Assembly: GCA_963920765.1 (NCBI GenBank)
Contig: OY987242.1
Location: forward strand, 23,150,002 to 23,214,001
DNA length: 64,000 bases
Reading direction: 5' to 3'
From: Ulota crispa
Lineage: Eukaryota > Streptophyta > Bryopsida > Orthotrichales > Orthotrichaceae
In this document: positions 37,166 through 49,029 of the stretch, in pieces
How positions within the stretch are numbered: the stretch's first letter is position 1
Layout: every line of letters starts with the position of its first letter
The notes under the pieces: generated by a model
Databases searched by the model: none
What the model saw: only the letters and a program-made list of their open reading frames with translations
Told to the model about the DNA's origin: nothing
Made by a program: the position numbers and the translations under genes

Positions 37166-37630
37166 CTCCCTAAAGGACCGTTGCCCCCTGGAAAGGATCG
37201 TTAGACTTTAAGGGGACAAATGGAATTTTAGGCGTGTACTTACAACTAAAATATTTTATGTACTTTAAACTTTTATGGAAGATGGGAAATTCAAAGATTT
37301 GCATAGGTATCTAATTTTTTCATCATTCTAACGTTTATTGAGGAAGTTATGCATGAATTTCTGGAAAACAAAGAAGGCGGACAGCCCAAAAACTTCTTTC
37401 AAAATTGCATTCTTTCAAAATAAAAATATGGAATTGGTTCTTTAGATCTACATGTATGTAAGAAGCCTTGAATCATTCAATTTTGATTGATGAGATGAAG
37501 GTGATGATAAGTTTTACTTTGCAAATAAGTATGGAGTCTTTCAAAACCATATTTACTAGCAAACAAAAACTTCTTATAACTTCTACTTTATTAATCAAAA
37601 TTAAAAAAAAATTTTGAACTGCCTGCTATT
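37166..37630 (-). mobile_element. Truncated T1-type element, reversed
   Basis: The end CTCCCTAAAGGACC is followed by GGGGACAAATGGAATTTTAG. The latter is the reverse complement of the T1 right-hand region near 1190-1210. The opposite half is missing. Confidence 0.5.
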
Positions 37631-37639
37631 GGGTTGAGA

Positions 37640-39400
37640 AGAGCATGCCTTAGAAACACGAAGGGTGTCTCCCTGCAATTGTGCGTTGCTAACTAATATT
37701 GTCTTCGGTCTTGATCTTCATTTTTCAGATCTTTAATCTTCAGTCTTCTGTTGACCTATTTTGTGGCTGGCTCTAGGGGTATAAGAGTAAAAATAGGGAT
37801 AAGAGTCCACTAGATACGGGACGGGTAGATTAGGATAGCAAACACGAGCTGTTGTTCGTATGACGGGATCCTAAATTCAAATTCACGATTTGCTGGCCAA
37901 AACTCTAGATCGTGAGAACAAAGCAAGTCTCGATCATGTGGGTGATCAATCCCACTTCGTCACTACGGCAATAAATGGGACTAAATTTGGTTTATCCTAA
38001 ACTATCCGCAACAAAGTTTACAAAATGGAATGGAAATGAATTGTCAAACGAGCCTCCAAAATCGGCTAAGAATAACAAAGCCACATCCCACACATACATA
38101 AAAAAATAAACCCATAATATTCCTCTTAAAGTTTTCATATCTTCAGATCTTCAAGTCTTTATGTTTTAATAAAAACAATGAGGAAAATCACAAATAACAA
38201 GTCCTAGAAAGGTTGCAACCTTCAATCTAGTGCCACAAATGGCTCAAGGATCTAAATGGTAAGTGTAATAGCAATTTAGAAAGCTCTTTTAACCTTCTAA
38301 CATCTCTTTAATTTTTTTTAAATCAATCTAAGCTACTATCCAAAAGTTATGCGGGTTCAAAGTAGAGGCTTTTCTTCCTCCTTACAAACTAAACACTGCC
38401 TTTATAAACTTCTATAACTTTTGTTCTACACATCACTCATAAAAATGTAATATCAATTTCAAAAGATGATACCACTAGCTACAACTTGTAAAATTTTCAC
38501 TTCAAATAAAATTTTGTCCAAAAATTCTAGTCAATCAAAATGTGGGTCTCAATTTTTTAGAGAGCACCCAAATCTCCAACTTTTGCATACTATAATTTCT
38601 TCAATAAGATTTCAAATGGAATGATCAAAGATAATTTGGAAAGCTTTGACAATAAACTTTCACTTCTAAAATTTTGAAAAGAAAATTTTATATTGTTCAA
38701 AAATTGTAGCTCTTCAAAGTTTTGGGCTTCTCATAACAAAAGGGCAGCCACCTCTAATTCTTCACACTCTCATAACTTTTTTTTTCAAGCTTCAAATTTT
38801 GAGTTTAAGGACTTTTTAGAGAGCTGAGACTAAGATAAACATTCCTTTCAAATAATGTTGCAAAATAATATATAGATCATAAGCTATGGTTTGTCAAAGT
38901 TTTAACCTTTCTTCATAATTTGATTTTTTGACTTTAAAATTCAAACATTCATAACTTTTGCATCACAATTCTAAATTAAATTTGCAAACTCATTTTGAAA
39001 AGGTAATCACACAAAAAACAATTTTTCTAAATATCAATTCAAAATCATGTATATACAAATAATTCTCTCACATCAAAATTTTGAAATTTCTTCTTTCTTC
39101 CTACCAACATTCATATACTAATTTTCAACAACTAAAAAATCTCTCTTCCTTAATTTTGACCATATCTAAAGTAGGAAAGTGGAGCACATCAGTTCATGCC
39201 CCTCTCTATTCTAACCCCACCATAGATGTCAAACTCCTTTTTTTTTTACACCTTTCCCATTCATTTCTAAATCCTTATTAATTTTTAATCAAACAAAAGC
39301 AAAATATATGAGCCTTCCAAAATCTCTAAATAAACATATAAAAATGATTAAATTACAAAATAAACACCACCGTAAAATAGCCACGTGCTCTTGCGAATAT
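37640..39400. other. Non-coding DNA, part with higher GC
   Basis: 37640-38030 is less AT-rich than its surroundings and may be a decayed transposon of unknown type. The remainder is AT-rich. No coding frame is supported. Confidence 0.35.
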
Positions 39401-39419
39401 ATAATAGCATCAAACGCTT

Positions 39420-39670
39420 GTCTTCAGTCGCCAAGTCGTGGACTTGATGGCTGAAGAAGCAATCGTCTTTGGCTGCCCGCTAGTCTAAGTTCAAATCTCA
39501 TTGGACTCGTCGAGCAGTAATGGTGGCCCACGACTTGGCAGCTAGTGATGCAAGAAATTTGCCTAGTCAATCCGCTACCTACCCTCCTGAGCTGTACATA
39601 TGACAAGATAGCGCAGTGCACTGGAATCTATGGCCTACGCGCTGTCACCAAACCGTGGTCCTCACCACGA
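39420..39670 (+). mobile_element. Possible tRNA-derived SINE
   Basis: A GC-richer island with TGGCTGAAGAAG (A-box-like, near 39447) and AGTTCAAATCTC (matches the B-box GWTCRANNC, near 39488) about 40 bp apart, as in pol III SINE heads. No target-site duplication or second copy was found, so this stays tentative. Confidence 0.3.
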
Positions 39671-39786
39671 CCATCTCTTTTGCTTGAACTGTTGCTTTAT
39701 TGAAATCAACACAAATATAAATAAATAATGAGTATCTATGTGATAAAGAAATCTCTATTAGGATACCGTTCTCTACCGCTTTTTAG

Positions 39787-39961
39787 AAATTCATACATAA
39801 TTTCTTCAATAAATGCCATGAAAAAAAAATTAGATGTCTATGTAAATCTTTGAATTTCCCATCTTTCATAAAATTTCAAAAAATCACAAAAACTAGTTTA
39901 GTTATAAGTATATGCCCAAAATCCCATTTGTCCCTTAAGGGATCAATTGGTCATTTAAAGG
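39787..39961 (+). mobile_element. Right-end fragment of a T1-type element
   Basis: This matches 1060-1230 of T1 (for example ATGCCCAAAATCCCATTTGT) and ends at TTAA (39962-39965). Confidence 0.55.
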
Positions 39962-40098
39962 TTAAGTAGACAAAATCCATCCAAGTTTATGCAAAGAAAC
40001 CCGGCATAACTGTTTAAATTTTGCACTAATTGTAACAGCTTATTATACTAATCTAACAAAAAAAAAAAACGATACAAAAAAATTCGCCATAATTGATT

Positions 40099-40385
40099 GG
40101 CTTAGTCTAATGCACATACATCAATGTGAGGCCGGAGTGGAAAACCTCAGATTTTTTCACAAAGAAGGGTAATGGTAATAATTTGTCTTCTATTTTGTAT
40201 TGTTCAATTGTATCCTCCTCCACGCCCTAGATTAGTGAAGTGACTTTGAATTCAAAAATGAATTCAAAACTTTGTAATTCAATCACCAGATGGCAATACT
40301 TAAACTCTTACATTTTTTTGGCAAGTGAAAAACCTGAGGTTTTCCACCCTGGCCCCACATTGACATATGTGCAATAGACTAAGCC
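40099..40385. mobile_element. MITE with long inverted ends
   Basis: Long inverted termini start GGCTTAGTCTAATGCACATA and continue through ATCAATGTGAGGCC and TGGAAAACCTCAG, mirrored on the right, around an unrelated centre of about 180 bp. It is non-coding. Confidence 0.7.
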
Positions 40386-40395
40386 TAAGATAGGA

Positions 40396-40716
40396 GACTC
40401 ATAAACCATCTAGGCTCTAAAACTGCTCACCCTCTAAAATATACTTCTTCTATACATGCCATTTTTCATAAATTTCCAAAATATACAAAAGGTGTACATT
40501 TGAGGAGGTGGGCAGTTTTAGAGCCCTATGCCAATGCAGATTTAAAATTTCATAACTAATTCCACAAAACTCCAAAAAATATGAAACAACTTGGATTAGA
40601 TGTCAATTCTTCTTGTCTTTCAAAAAAAATTTACTGAAAAATACTTCAGGAAGTTCCACCTCTCCAAAATTGAGTTTCAGCCCTTAGATGGTCGGTTTAT
40701 GAGCGGTTTATGAGCC
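40396..40716. mobile_element. Second inverted-repeat element, with inner palindrome
   Basis: Outer arms ATAAACCATCTA / TAGATGG...TTTATGAG enclose an inner inverted repeat at about 40413-40525 (GGCTCTAAAACTG / CAGTTTTAGAGCC). It lies directly beside the previous MITE and just upstream of the annexin gene. Confidence 0.5.
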
Positions 40717-40779
40717 TTTTACCTTCATTGATTGATAGGGTCACCAACCAAATTCATAAAAAAAAAAAGAAAAGGCAAT

Positions 40780-42335
40780 GTTCTAGAATGTCCTGGGCCC
40801 ACGGATCCTTCCACGCAATCGTAACTAAGACCGGCCACGGTGGCGACCTTCGTCACACTCGCCAGGTGGATACTTGCCATGTCAGCATCTGACGAAGACT
40901 GTCACAAAGGCGGGCGGCGTCCCAACCAAGGCAACGAAGTTGGCCGCCTACCCCCGCCACTCCACCTTCTTCCGCGAAACAATCTGCACATTCGGGTCAC
41001 CACCGGATTGGTTGCATCCAGACCGCTGCTATTTCGGTCTTTCTCTCCAATCGGCACTTGTCTGCAGACTCTGATTTTTCCGCACTGCCTTGTCTTTGAG
41101 TACACCGCCGCGCAATCTCTGCCTACTCCGCGTCCAATTCTCTCTTCGTTTACATTTATATGCACTAGCTAGGTTATTACGCTTTCTTATTCTTAGGATC
41201 CCTTCTTTCTCAAACTCATTGCAGATTTTGAAGCTTTACGAAGTTTTCTTAGCTCTAAGCTTAGTCATTGCAGCAGCAGATCAATTTTTGACTGCAGTCT
41301 TGGATTATAGGTTTGCCTCGAATCGCACTGCGGGAAGGTCACTTGAATTTGTTAAAATTAAGAGGTACGCGATGAGTCTCACCTCTGTCTGTGTTGATTT
41401 TTAGTCCAAAGATTGACGTGTATTTAAAGATTCTTGTTCCTCTGATTGCTGGTGCAAAGATCGCTTCAGAAATTTGAATCGCCTTCGATCTTGAAGCTGG
41501 TAGAAAATTTAGGAGTGTTTCTGTTTAGCAAGATTTTGAAACGTTGTTTGATGTGCTATCGCTTTGTATTGAAAGCCTCCCTTCTTTCTTAGATTCGATA
41601 CAGATTTAGAAGCGTTACGAAGTTATCTTAGTTCTAGTCATTGCAGCAGCAGATTAATTTTTGACTGCAGTCTTGGTTTATAGGTTTGCATCGAGTCGCA
41701 GTGCGGGAGATTACTTGATTTTGTTAAATTAAGACGTATGCGATGATTTCTGTGTTGGTTTTCCGTCCTGAGTTTGACGTGCATTTAAATTTTCTTGTTT
41801 CCTCTGATTGCTGTTGCATAGATCGCTTCAGAATTTGAATCGCTTTCGATCTTGAAGCTGGTAGCGAATTTAATTACGAGTGTTTCTGTTTAGCAATGTT
41901 TTGAAGCGTTGTTTGATTTGCATCGCTTTTTTATGAAAGCTTGTGATAATTTGTGATCTAATTGAGTTCTTGATGACCTTAATAGTTCATATGTAGGCCG
42001 GCATAGTAGTTTGTAAGTTTAGATTTCGTAAACCGCTGTTGTTCAGGTTTTGTTTCTAGTTAGTGGCGTTTGCCTTTCTGCCGTTTGTTGCGATTAGTTT
42101 AGGTATTCGTTCAAGCTGGTTCCCTACTTTCACTTGCAAAGAGTGCATGAATAGCAACTCTCTGATATAAAATTATTGTTGCACATTGTTTGGACTCTTA
42201 ATTTTGTGATAGAAATTAAGCTTTTGCGGTGCCTTCAAGCCGCCGTGCTTGCAATCATCTGCAGTGTTAGGCCTTCGAACAACATTTGAAGCACCTGGAA
42301 AATCGTTTCCTAAGGTGTGTTTAATTTTTCTGCAG
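40780..42335 (+). promoter_or_regulatory. Annexin promoter and 5' non-coding region
   Basis: 40780-41150 is CpG- and GC-rich against an AT-rich background, as expected of a promoter and leader. A strong acceptor TTTTTCTGCAG ends at 42335 and leads to a short 5' UTR exon, 42336-42390, before the ATG. At least one 5' UTR intron is therefore likely. A tandem duplication (41199-41945) lies in this region. Confidence 0.5.
41199..41945 (+). repeat. Tandem duplication in the annexin 5' region
   Basis: Copy 1 is about 41199-41577 and copy 2 about 41578-41945. Both begin CCCTTCTTTCT and contain GTCATTGCAGCAGCAGAT, TTTTTGACTGCAGTCTTGG, GATCGCTTCAG and CTTGAAGCTGGTAG in the same order. Identity is high but with several small indels, so the event is not recent. 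Each copy has a possible splice donor after TTAAGA (GTACGC and GTATGC). Confidence 0.8.
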
Positions 42336-42390
42336 GTTTATTGGTCGTAGCGTAACTGCAAGCTGGTTGAAAAAAGATTGAAAGGAAACC

Positions 42391-44391
42391 ATGTCAATGA
42401 TTACAGTGCCGCCGTATCTCAACATGTCTGAAGACGTTTATAGTCTTTATCGAGCATTTAGAGGTATTTACTCACCGCAGCTGCTGAAATGCATAACACC
42501 AGCGTGTTCTCCCGTCCCTGGTTCAAAAGATTGTCTGATTTTCCTGTAGTGGCTTCTAGAGGTGTCCTTGTGAACATCAATTACTACAGTAGCATCTCAC
42601 TCGTCACCGACAAATTAAATTAGTGAACACACCGACTCCATTTATATAGAATGACGTTCAAATTTTACCTGCAGGTATTAGTTATAATAATAGTATCCGT
42701 TATCGTAACTCAAGGGTCATGGGGTTGGCGCTTTTACAGGATTCGGCTGTGATACAAAGAAGGTGATTCAGATCCTGGGTCACAGAACTCAAACACAGCG
42801 TTTGGCCATAGCTGATGCTTACCAGCGGCAATATGGAGAGAGCATTCACAAACGCCTGAAATCTGAACTTCGCGGCAAACTTGAGGTGCGTCAACCGCAA
42901 CAAACGTTGTTTCTTAAACACTTAGGCATAATTTTTTAGTTATGTCCATTGCATTGGCATGTTTGAAAGTTCAAAGAGACTTCAAGTTCATGGAGCTTTA
43001 AAAACTAGGATCGATGTAGATATGAGGCAAATGCCAGTTTCTCGAAATTGTGCCTATTCTGGTGTCCACGTTTATTGCCAGTTTTTTGTTGAGTTTACCT
43101 TTAATGGACTCGGCTTTTTCCTGAAACTACTCGTTTTATATGCAGAAAGCAATGCTGTTATGGATGATGACTCCAGCACAACGGGATGCAACTTTGGTGA
43201 ATGATTCAACGAAGGGGCTGGGTACGAGAGACAGAGCATTGATCGGCATCATCTGCTCCCGAACTCCATCTCAGATTTATGAAATCAAGCAAGCGTACCA
43301 AGCGATGTATTACCAAACTTTAGAACGCCAAATTGAAGGAGATACGTCGGGAGATTACAGAAAGGTAAGTAGAAAGAGTCTCTGCAGTTTGTAGAAGCTT
43401 CACTAAAGTGTTTTTTTTCTATCGAAGTTCGTATTTGTTTATAAGTACTTTATACTAAGTGGCTGTTTCTAATGTGGTTTTTGCTGTGCAGCTTTTGTTA
43501 GCACTTGTACGAGGGAACCGCTCGGAGACTATTGCTGTGGACCCCAACTACGCATTGGCAGATGCGCACGCCCTCTACCAAGCTGGTGTAGCTCGACTGG
43601 GTACAGATGAAAATGCTTTCATTCATATTCTGACAACTCGCAGCCCGGCTCAGTTGAACTTGACCTTGCAGTATTACAGGCAGCAATATGGCCATGATTT
43701 TGAGAAGGTTGATAACTGCACCATATTTATCTGGCCATGGCCGTAGGAATGCGAATTTTGTCTTGTTTCCCATGTGATTTATTAAATAACGAAAGTGAAT
43801 GTAATCAAAAGAAATGTATAGAATTATGTGATTTCTCTTATGAATGAATGCTGTGGATGCACCATGTGACGGTTTCATATTTGTAGCAGGCAATAAGGAA
43901 GGAGACTTCTGGACGTTTTGAAGACGCACTTCTGGCTGTTGTTCAATGCGTTTGTTATCCTGCCAGATTCTTTGCTGAGGTATGTTTTGCGTCATAGGAT
44001 TTTCAGTTTTGAATTAGATTGATTTAGGAGCTTGTAGACAACATTATAAAGAGAATCTTCCTCGTGATTTATGTGGTGGTCTCCATAGCAACATCAAAAC
44101 AAGATGATCGAGGTTTATGGTTTGACTTTTGCGTTGAGTATTTTCATTTTTTTAAAGGTCTACGATTTATTGTACTTTTATTTTTTGCAGGAATTGTATT
44201 CGTCAATGAAAGGGCTGGGCACGAATGACCAAGATTTGATACGGGTTATTACCACACGCGCCGAGATTGATATGTACTACATAAAAGTGGAGTTTCAAAA
44301 CATGTACAGGACCACTCTTGAACAAATGATTGCAAGTGACACGTCTGGAGACTACAGAAATTTCCTTCTGACGCTTGTGGGAGGAGCTTAA
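42391..44391 (+). CDS. Annexin
   Basis: A cytosolic protein that binds acidic phospholipid membranes through Ca2+. Six coding exons with GT-AG introns join in frame: 42391-42463, 42740-42885, 43146-43364, 43492-43707, 43890-43979 and 44191-44391, giving 314 aa, the usual plant length. Four annexin repeats are seen: repeat 1 with GFGCD near residue 25, repeat 2 with GLGTRD at 97-102, repeat 3 with RLGTDE at 181-186, and repeat 4 with GLGTND at 256-261 and a distal acidic residue at D298 or D302. The full G-x-GT...D/E type II Ca2+ site is best in repeat 4. Repeat 1 has Cys in place of Thr, common in plants. Exon 5 has a tandem acceptor (TAGCAG), so one Gln might be added in some transcripts. 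The ATG at 42391 is chosen because MITVPPYL-type starts precede repeat 1. Confidence 0.95.
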
Positions 44392-45444
44392 ATACAAAGG
44401 AAGGAACTCATTTATGTTTCAGCCTTTATTTCTGCCTCTTAGCAAGTGGGCGTTATTGAGGCTGCCACGTCGACTCTTGGAGCAGCCGTCATCAGACATC
44501 ATGTCCTTGTTTATAATCCGGCTGTTGCGATATTTGCATTGGAGGTTGGACTGAGTTTTATCAGAGACTCGGTTATTTCCCTATCAATATGCAATCCTGG
44601 AGAAGTTTTTTGAGCTTCATCGGCAGCTTTCCTTCATTTCCAATATTCAACCGGGTTTATCTCGGTACTTACCCAGGATATTGCCTTTGTTTATTTCATA
44701 ATTAGAAACACCTTTGAATATTTGACCGGTTTTTTTCCTCATCTTCACCGGTTCATAATACAGTGACTGCCTGTTCTTCCCAAACATTGACTGCGACCCT
44801 CTGGAATCAGAAGTGCACCAGCTCTGGTGCATCCGGATACCATGTAGAGTATTGGAATCTATGTACGATACCACGGTAGGAAATATTTGGATAGAGGACT
44901 TGAGGTATTTGTGGCCTCTGGATAGCAGAGATTGCAAAGAATAGGACAAGGTACAAAAGTCTAGAAGTTTTGGTAAGAATATGCTCTTGCTCAATCCAGT
45001 TTCTGCATTTCGGACGTGTGTTGTTTCTCTTTCAGCAATTTTGGGGCGGAGGTTGGATTGGGCATTTGTATACTGTACTGGTTTCAATGAAAAAAAAAAG
45101 TCTGAAAGGGTGATGTGTCTTTCTTGAATTAGAAAGAAGAGGTTAATACTTAGGAGTTTTCTGATGATTTGGCATTGATTCTTGAGGTTAACCCCCTAAT
45201 ACTGTAGAGCAGGCACCCAATGGTGAATGAACGATTCACCTAATGTTTCGAATAGGTGATTTAGGAGCTGTGTGAAATGGAAGAAGTATATGCAGGTATA
45301 TTTAGTAAGTTGAAAAATAATAAAAACTGATACCATATTAGTTTGATCAATGGACGTTTCCATATTTATGTGCAAAATTCTGAATCAGTTCGAGTACAGA
45401 TGTGGTTAAAAAGTAAATTAAATACTCATTTTTTGGAATGTTCT
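44392..45444. other. Annexin 3' flank
   Basis: Probably contains the 3' UTR; its end could not be fixed. No other gene is seen. An unpaired TTAACCCCCTAATACTG end lies at 45188-45204. Confidence 0.4.
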
Positions 45445-45448
45445 TTAA

Positions 45449-45906
45449 CCCCTGAATGCCCAATTGGTTGCTATGATTACCCCTCTACACTAATTCTACA
45501 TTGTTATACAATGGTGTGGCAAGAGCCCACCAATTATAATATTGTTTTCAAAAGTTGTAAAAGTCAACAATGCATGTTGACCTCATGAAAATTGCAAGAA
45601 GGGCAGCATTGGACCTAATATTGTATGTGAATTTTCTCACAATTTGAACTAAAAATATGAGTGTATTTAATAAGTTTTTATTTTTATTTTTTTTTATTTT
45701 TTATTTTTTACTTCAAATAATGAACCATGTACTTATGATCTCTTCTGAAAAAAATAAGTTGAAAAACGGCTATTTTTTGTCTTACAAAAGATTTTTTTGG
45801 TAAACAGGGACAAACAACGTCTCCCTGGAACGTTCCAGGCATGAGGCATAATTTATTGCCTCAAAATTCCGGAACTATATGCACACCTCTCACGCCCTCT
45901 TAGGGG
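45449..45906 (+). mobile_element. TTAA-bounded element, copy T12
   Basis: TTAA at 45445-45448 is followed by CCCCTGAATGCCC. The right side ends CTCTTAGGGG before TCAA (45907-45910), a likely mutated TTAA. The left half matches the reverse complement of 11600-11844. An AT-only stretch at 45675-45712 has expanded inside it. Confidence 0.5.
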
Positions 45907-45910
45907 TCAA

Positions 45911-47270
45911 GCATCAATTTGATACAATTGGTGAGATCCTCACAACGAACTGTGAAGCTTGCCCTAGTACAATTTAGCTCGCCTACCAAGTCTATTGAAC
46001 TTCAAATGTAAACCTACCCTGCAGGGTTCAGTATGGAAAATTCAATTTGTATGTGGGTGTGCAATTGACTTAGGTTTTCGGTACAAAATGATTTGGAAAT
46101 CTGAACTGGAAGATTTTGGAAACAAGAGGGTGAAAATAATGATCATAAAAGAAAAATTAATGTATTTCAATGAGGAGAATTATTGAGAGCTTTAAAAACT
46201 TCATTAAAAGCTTTAATAAAGTACACAGTGAAGTATACATGGACAATTTTAAAGTGAGCAGAAAAAGGTAGAATGGATAGTAATTGTTTCAGAAGCTCAT
46301 TTTAATATTTATGTCATTGGTTATTTGGTTGTTCAACAAAATGTTAGCAAATATGTTTTACCTGTATCAAAAAATATACATGTAAATCGTTTTGAATACA
46401 TCACTACTTCAGAAAATTGTAAATATTTTGAACAAGCAAAAACATATCACACTCACATATGCCATGGGTGAACAAGAGACATGTTGATGTTGCGCACTCT
46501 AAACATAAAGGGATCTCTCCGTGCAATACAATGAAGCCAAATATTAGCAAATCTTTTACCTTCTCCACACTTCATGGTGTGACTTAATTTCTAGACTTTG
46601 AACCACTCACAACAAGTCAAATATGGCACACACAACTAAAGACAAATAATCCAACATCTATTTGAGTCACAAAATGAGGCAAGCGTTTCTTCCTTCTAAA
46701 CTCTTAATCCAAATACAACACCAAAAGTTTGAAATGTGCGATTGTTATTGACACATGTACACAAATGAAGCCAACTGTTGCTTCTTTACAACAAGAAGTC
46801 CAGTAAAAAGGGAAGTGTTTCCAGCTGAAATTGAACAACCATCTCCGCTCTTAAACTCAAAATACAGTTCCTTTCAAGTCAAGGAAATCTTGTCGCTCCA
46901 TCCCATATACAAGCTTCCCTAAAGAGAACGAAAAAACCACAGAATATTTCAGAATTAAACTTATCAAGTTATCTTTCGGGATCCAAATTAGCCATGCCAC
47001 TTACGCTTGTGGCCTATAACCACTCCACAGATCAATACATCTCTCAGATACCACACTCGTACATATACCAAATTGTTCTTTATGCTGCATCCCATCAATT
47101 GCTGATAATTTTGACCAAGTGTGTGAAGAAATGAGTTGCTGTTGGTAACAGGGATTAATACAGGATAGGGATCAGTTCACACCGGTTTTTTTATCCTCAA
47201 CAATATGCTCTAAAATTGAGCATAAGTAAACATTTGGAACAGCCTCACCACAGACACCAGTATATGACAT
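45911..47270. other. Non-coding DNA
   Basis: No coding evidence. The part after about 46800 may be 3' UTR or downstream flank of the minus-strand transcript at 47279-49020. Confidence 0.35.
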
Positions 47271-47278
47271 AAAGCATC

Positions 47279-49020
47279 TCACATCATCCTCTTAAAATAG
47301 AGCACCGCCTCTGCGGATGCAATACAAATGATCAAATAGATCTGAATACCATCCACTCCGAGCTAGATAGAATTAAAAACTTAGGTATTAATATGCCGAC
47401 CAACTAGCGACGCTAACTTGGATTTGTATTATCACATACCACACTGTAATCCTAATTGTTAACGAAATTTATTCCACAAAATCTGAGTTATTAACCCTTT
47501 ATGGTCAATGGTTGATTTAGGGGGCAGGCAAGAGGGTTTCTTGTACTAAACTCAATACAGATGAGAAATACCTACGTGTGATTTGTGATGAAGATCTAAC
47601 TGTACCATTGGAATGGGATTTGATGTTTAGACCTTCACAATAAATTTGGTGGCAATTGAGGGTTCCTTGGTTGCAAATTATAATAGATCTCTTAGTCCGT
47701 ATATGGTGAAATGAGCATGCATACAACAAGCTACCTTTGCCACTGTATTTCTTGCCAAGGAATTCTTTTTTGTTCTTATAAGGCCAGGTACCATCAAGAA
47801 CCATATGGAACTCCAAACTGACGTTCCCCAAACTCATATCTATTAGTATACATGCCATTCTCTTTTACATTTAGGGATGTATTTCTCCCAATGATTTGCA
47901 TATTTTCAGCATGCATGCAAGCAGTTTTTCAACTCCTGCACTGCACCACATGCCAGCACGGATCTTCATGGAATCTGTCCCATTATATTCATTTTCAAAT
48001 TCCACAGGCCCGCCCCCTTTCCTCCATAAACAAATTCATTGTCAAACTTTGGCTACCAATGACTAAATCGACCAGAAAGTGGTCGACCAGACCTTAAAGG
48101 GTTAACGTGACCAATGCTTCTTACCATACCAAGCCAGGATAGATTATTCACCAAACACTTAGCAGGGAAGAACTAAGAGAGAGAAAGTGGCATAAACAAA
48201 CATACCTTGGCGGAAAAGATGCCATTGATCAGTTCTGAGAATGATGAGGCCTGGACGGCGGCGGCCCTGCGTGTCCGTGCGCGGCATTGCCTGCTCCATG
48301 GCTCGACGGAGCAGACGGAGCCCTGTGCTCGGGACCTGAGTTCCCGCCACCGAATAACCACGGCAGACACATGGCTTTTGCGCTTACCCTACGAATTAAG
48401 AAGAAAGACAAAAAGACTTAGAGAACAAAAAGGATTAGAAGACAAACATCCGCAAAACAAATGGTAATCAGAACCCTAATCTAAACCAATCAACGACTAC
48501 AAAAGAAGTCCAAGCCACGGGTTAGACAACTCTTTATTCTCTCAATCCTGAGAGCTGTTACATTTGTTCCAGGCCGTGATGCTCGAGAAAGAGAATTAGT
48601 ATTCGAGTGTTATGAATTACGACTGCGACCATGCGAAATATTCTAATCGAGCAAGATCACCAAACCCCAAACAAGGCTAATTTCGAACATGTGTGCGTCA
48701 TGTATTCCTAAGCATGATAATCCCTGGCAGTGACGAAGTGATTTACCTGGAATCGTGATAGAAATGTATTCGCGCAGATCCGTTAGACCGAATGCTTCGA
48801 TTGATCGCAACAAACCTTCGTGAGAAACTCGCTGAAGCTTCAACTCCGCGGTGCCTTCGAGGATGCGGGATTGCGGGAGAGAGACAAGAAGCCGAGTCAC
48901 GGTATCTCTGAAGCTGCCACGTATTAAAGACACGTGGCAAACGTCAACGTAGAGAGATAAGCTTTCTTTATTATCACCTATCCAAATATCATACTGTACC
49001 AGGAAACTCCTAACTTCCAA
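47279..49020 (-). other. Probable spliced transcript of unknown function
   Basis: A GC- and CpG-rich block (48240-49000) against AT-rich DNA suggests a real promoter and first exons. Plausible borders on the minus strand: exon 1 ends at 48747 (CCAG|GTAAAT), exon 2 is 48206-48388 (TTCGTAG before, GTATG after), and exon 3 starts at 47362 after TTCTATCTAG. The coding frame is unclear. One ATG (48369-48371) opens MCLPWLFGGGNSG and runs 47 aa. A different frame stays open through exons 2 and 3 and ends with a hydrophobic IQIYLIICIASAEAVLYF segment, but has no ATG. I do not recognise the family. A TTAA element occupies the second intron. Confidence 0.3.
47495..48101. mobile_element. piggyBac-like TTAA element, copy T13
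   Basis: A 607-bp segment between TTAA at 47491-47494 and at 48102-48105. The termini are CCCTTTATGGTC and inverted CCCTTTAAGGTC, close to the CCCTTT start of piggyBac ends. The minus strand has an open stretch at 47517-47858 containing FHMVLDGTWPYKNKKEFL; it has a pattern loosely like the YHVYTDNWYTS region of piggyBac transposases, but that is weak. Confidence 0.6.
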
Positions 49021-49029
49021 GTAAGGTGG

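Noticed and set aside
39420-39670. Considered as a tRNA gene
   Set aside because: The A- and B-box-like motifs do not sit in a foldable cloverleaf with an anticodon stem that I could draw; kept only as a tentative SINE.
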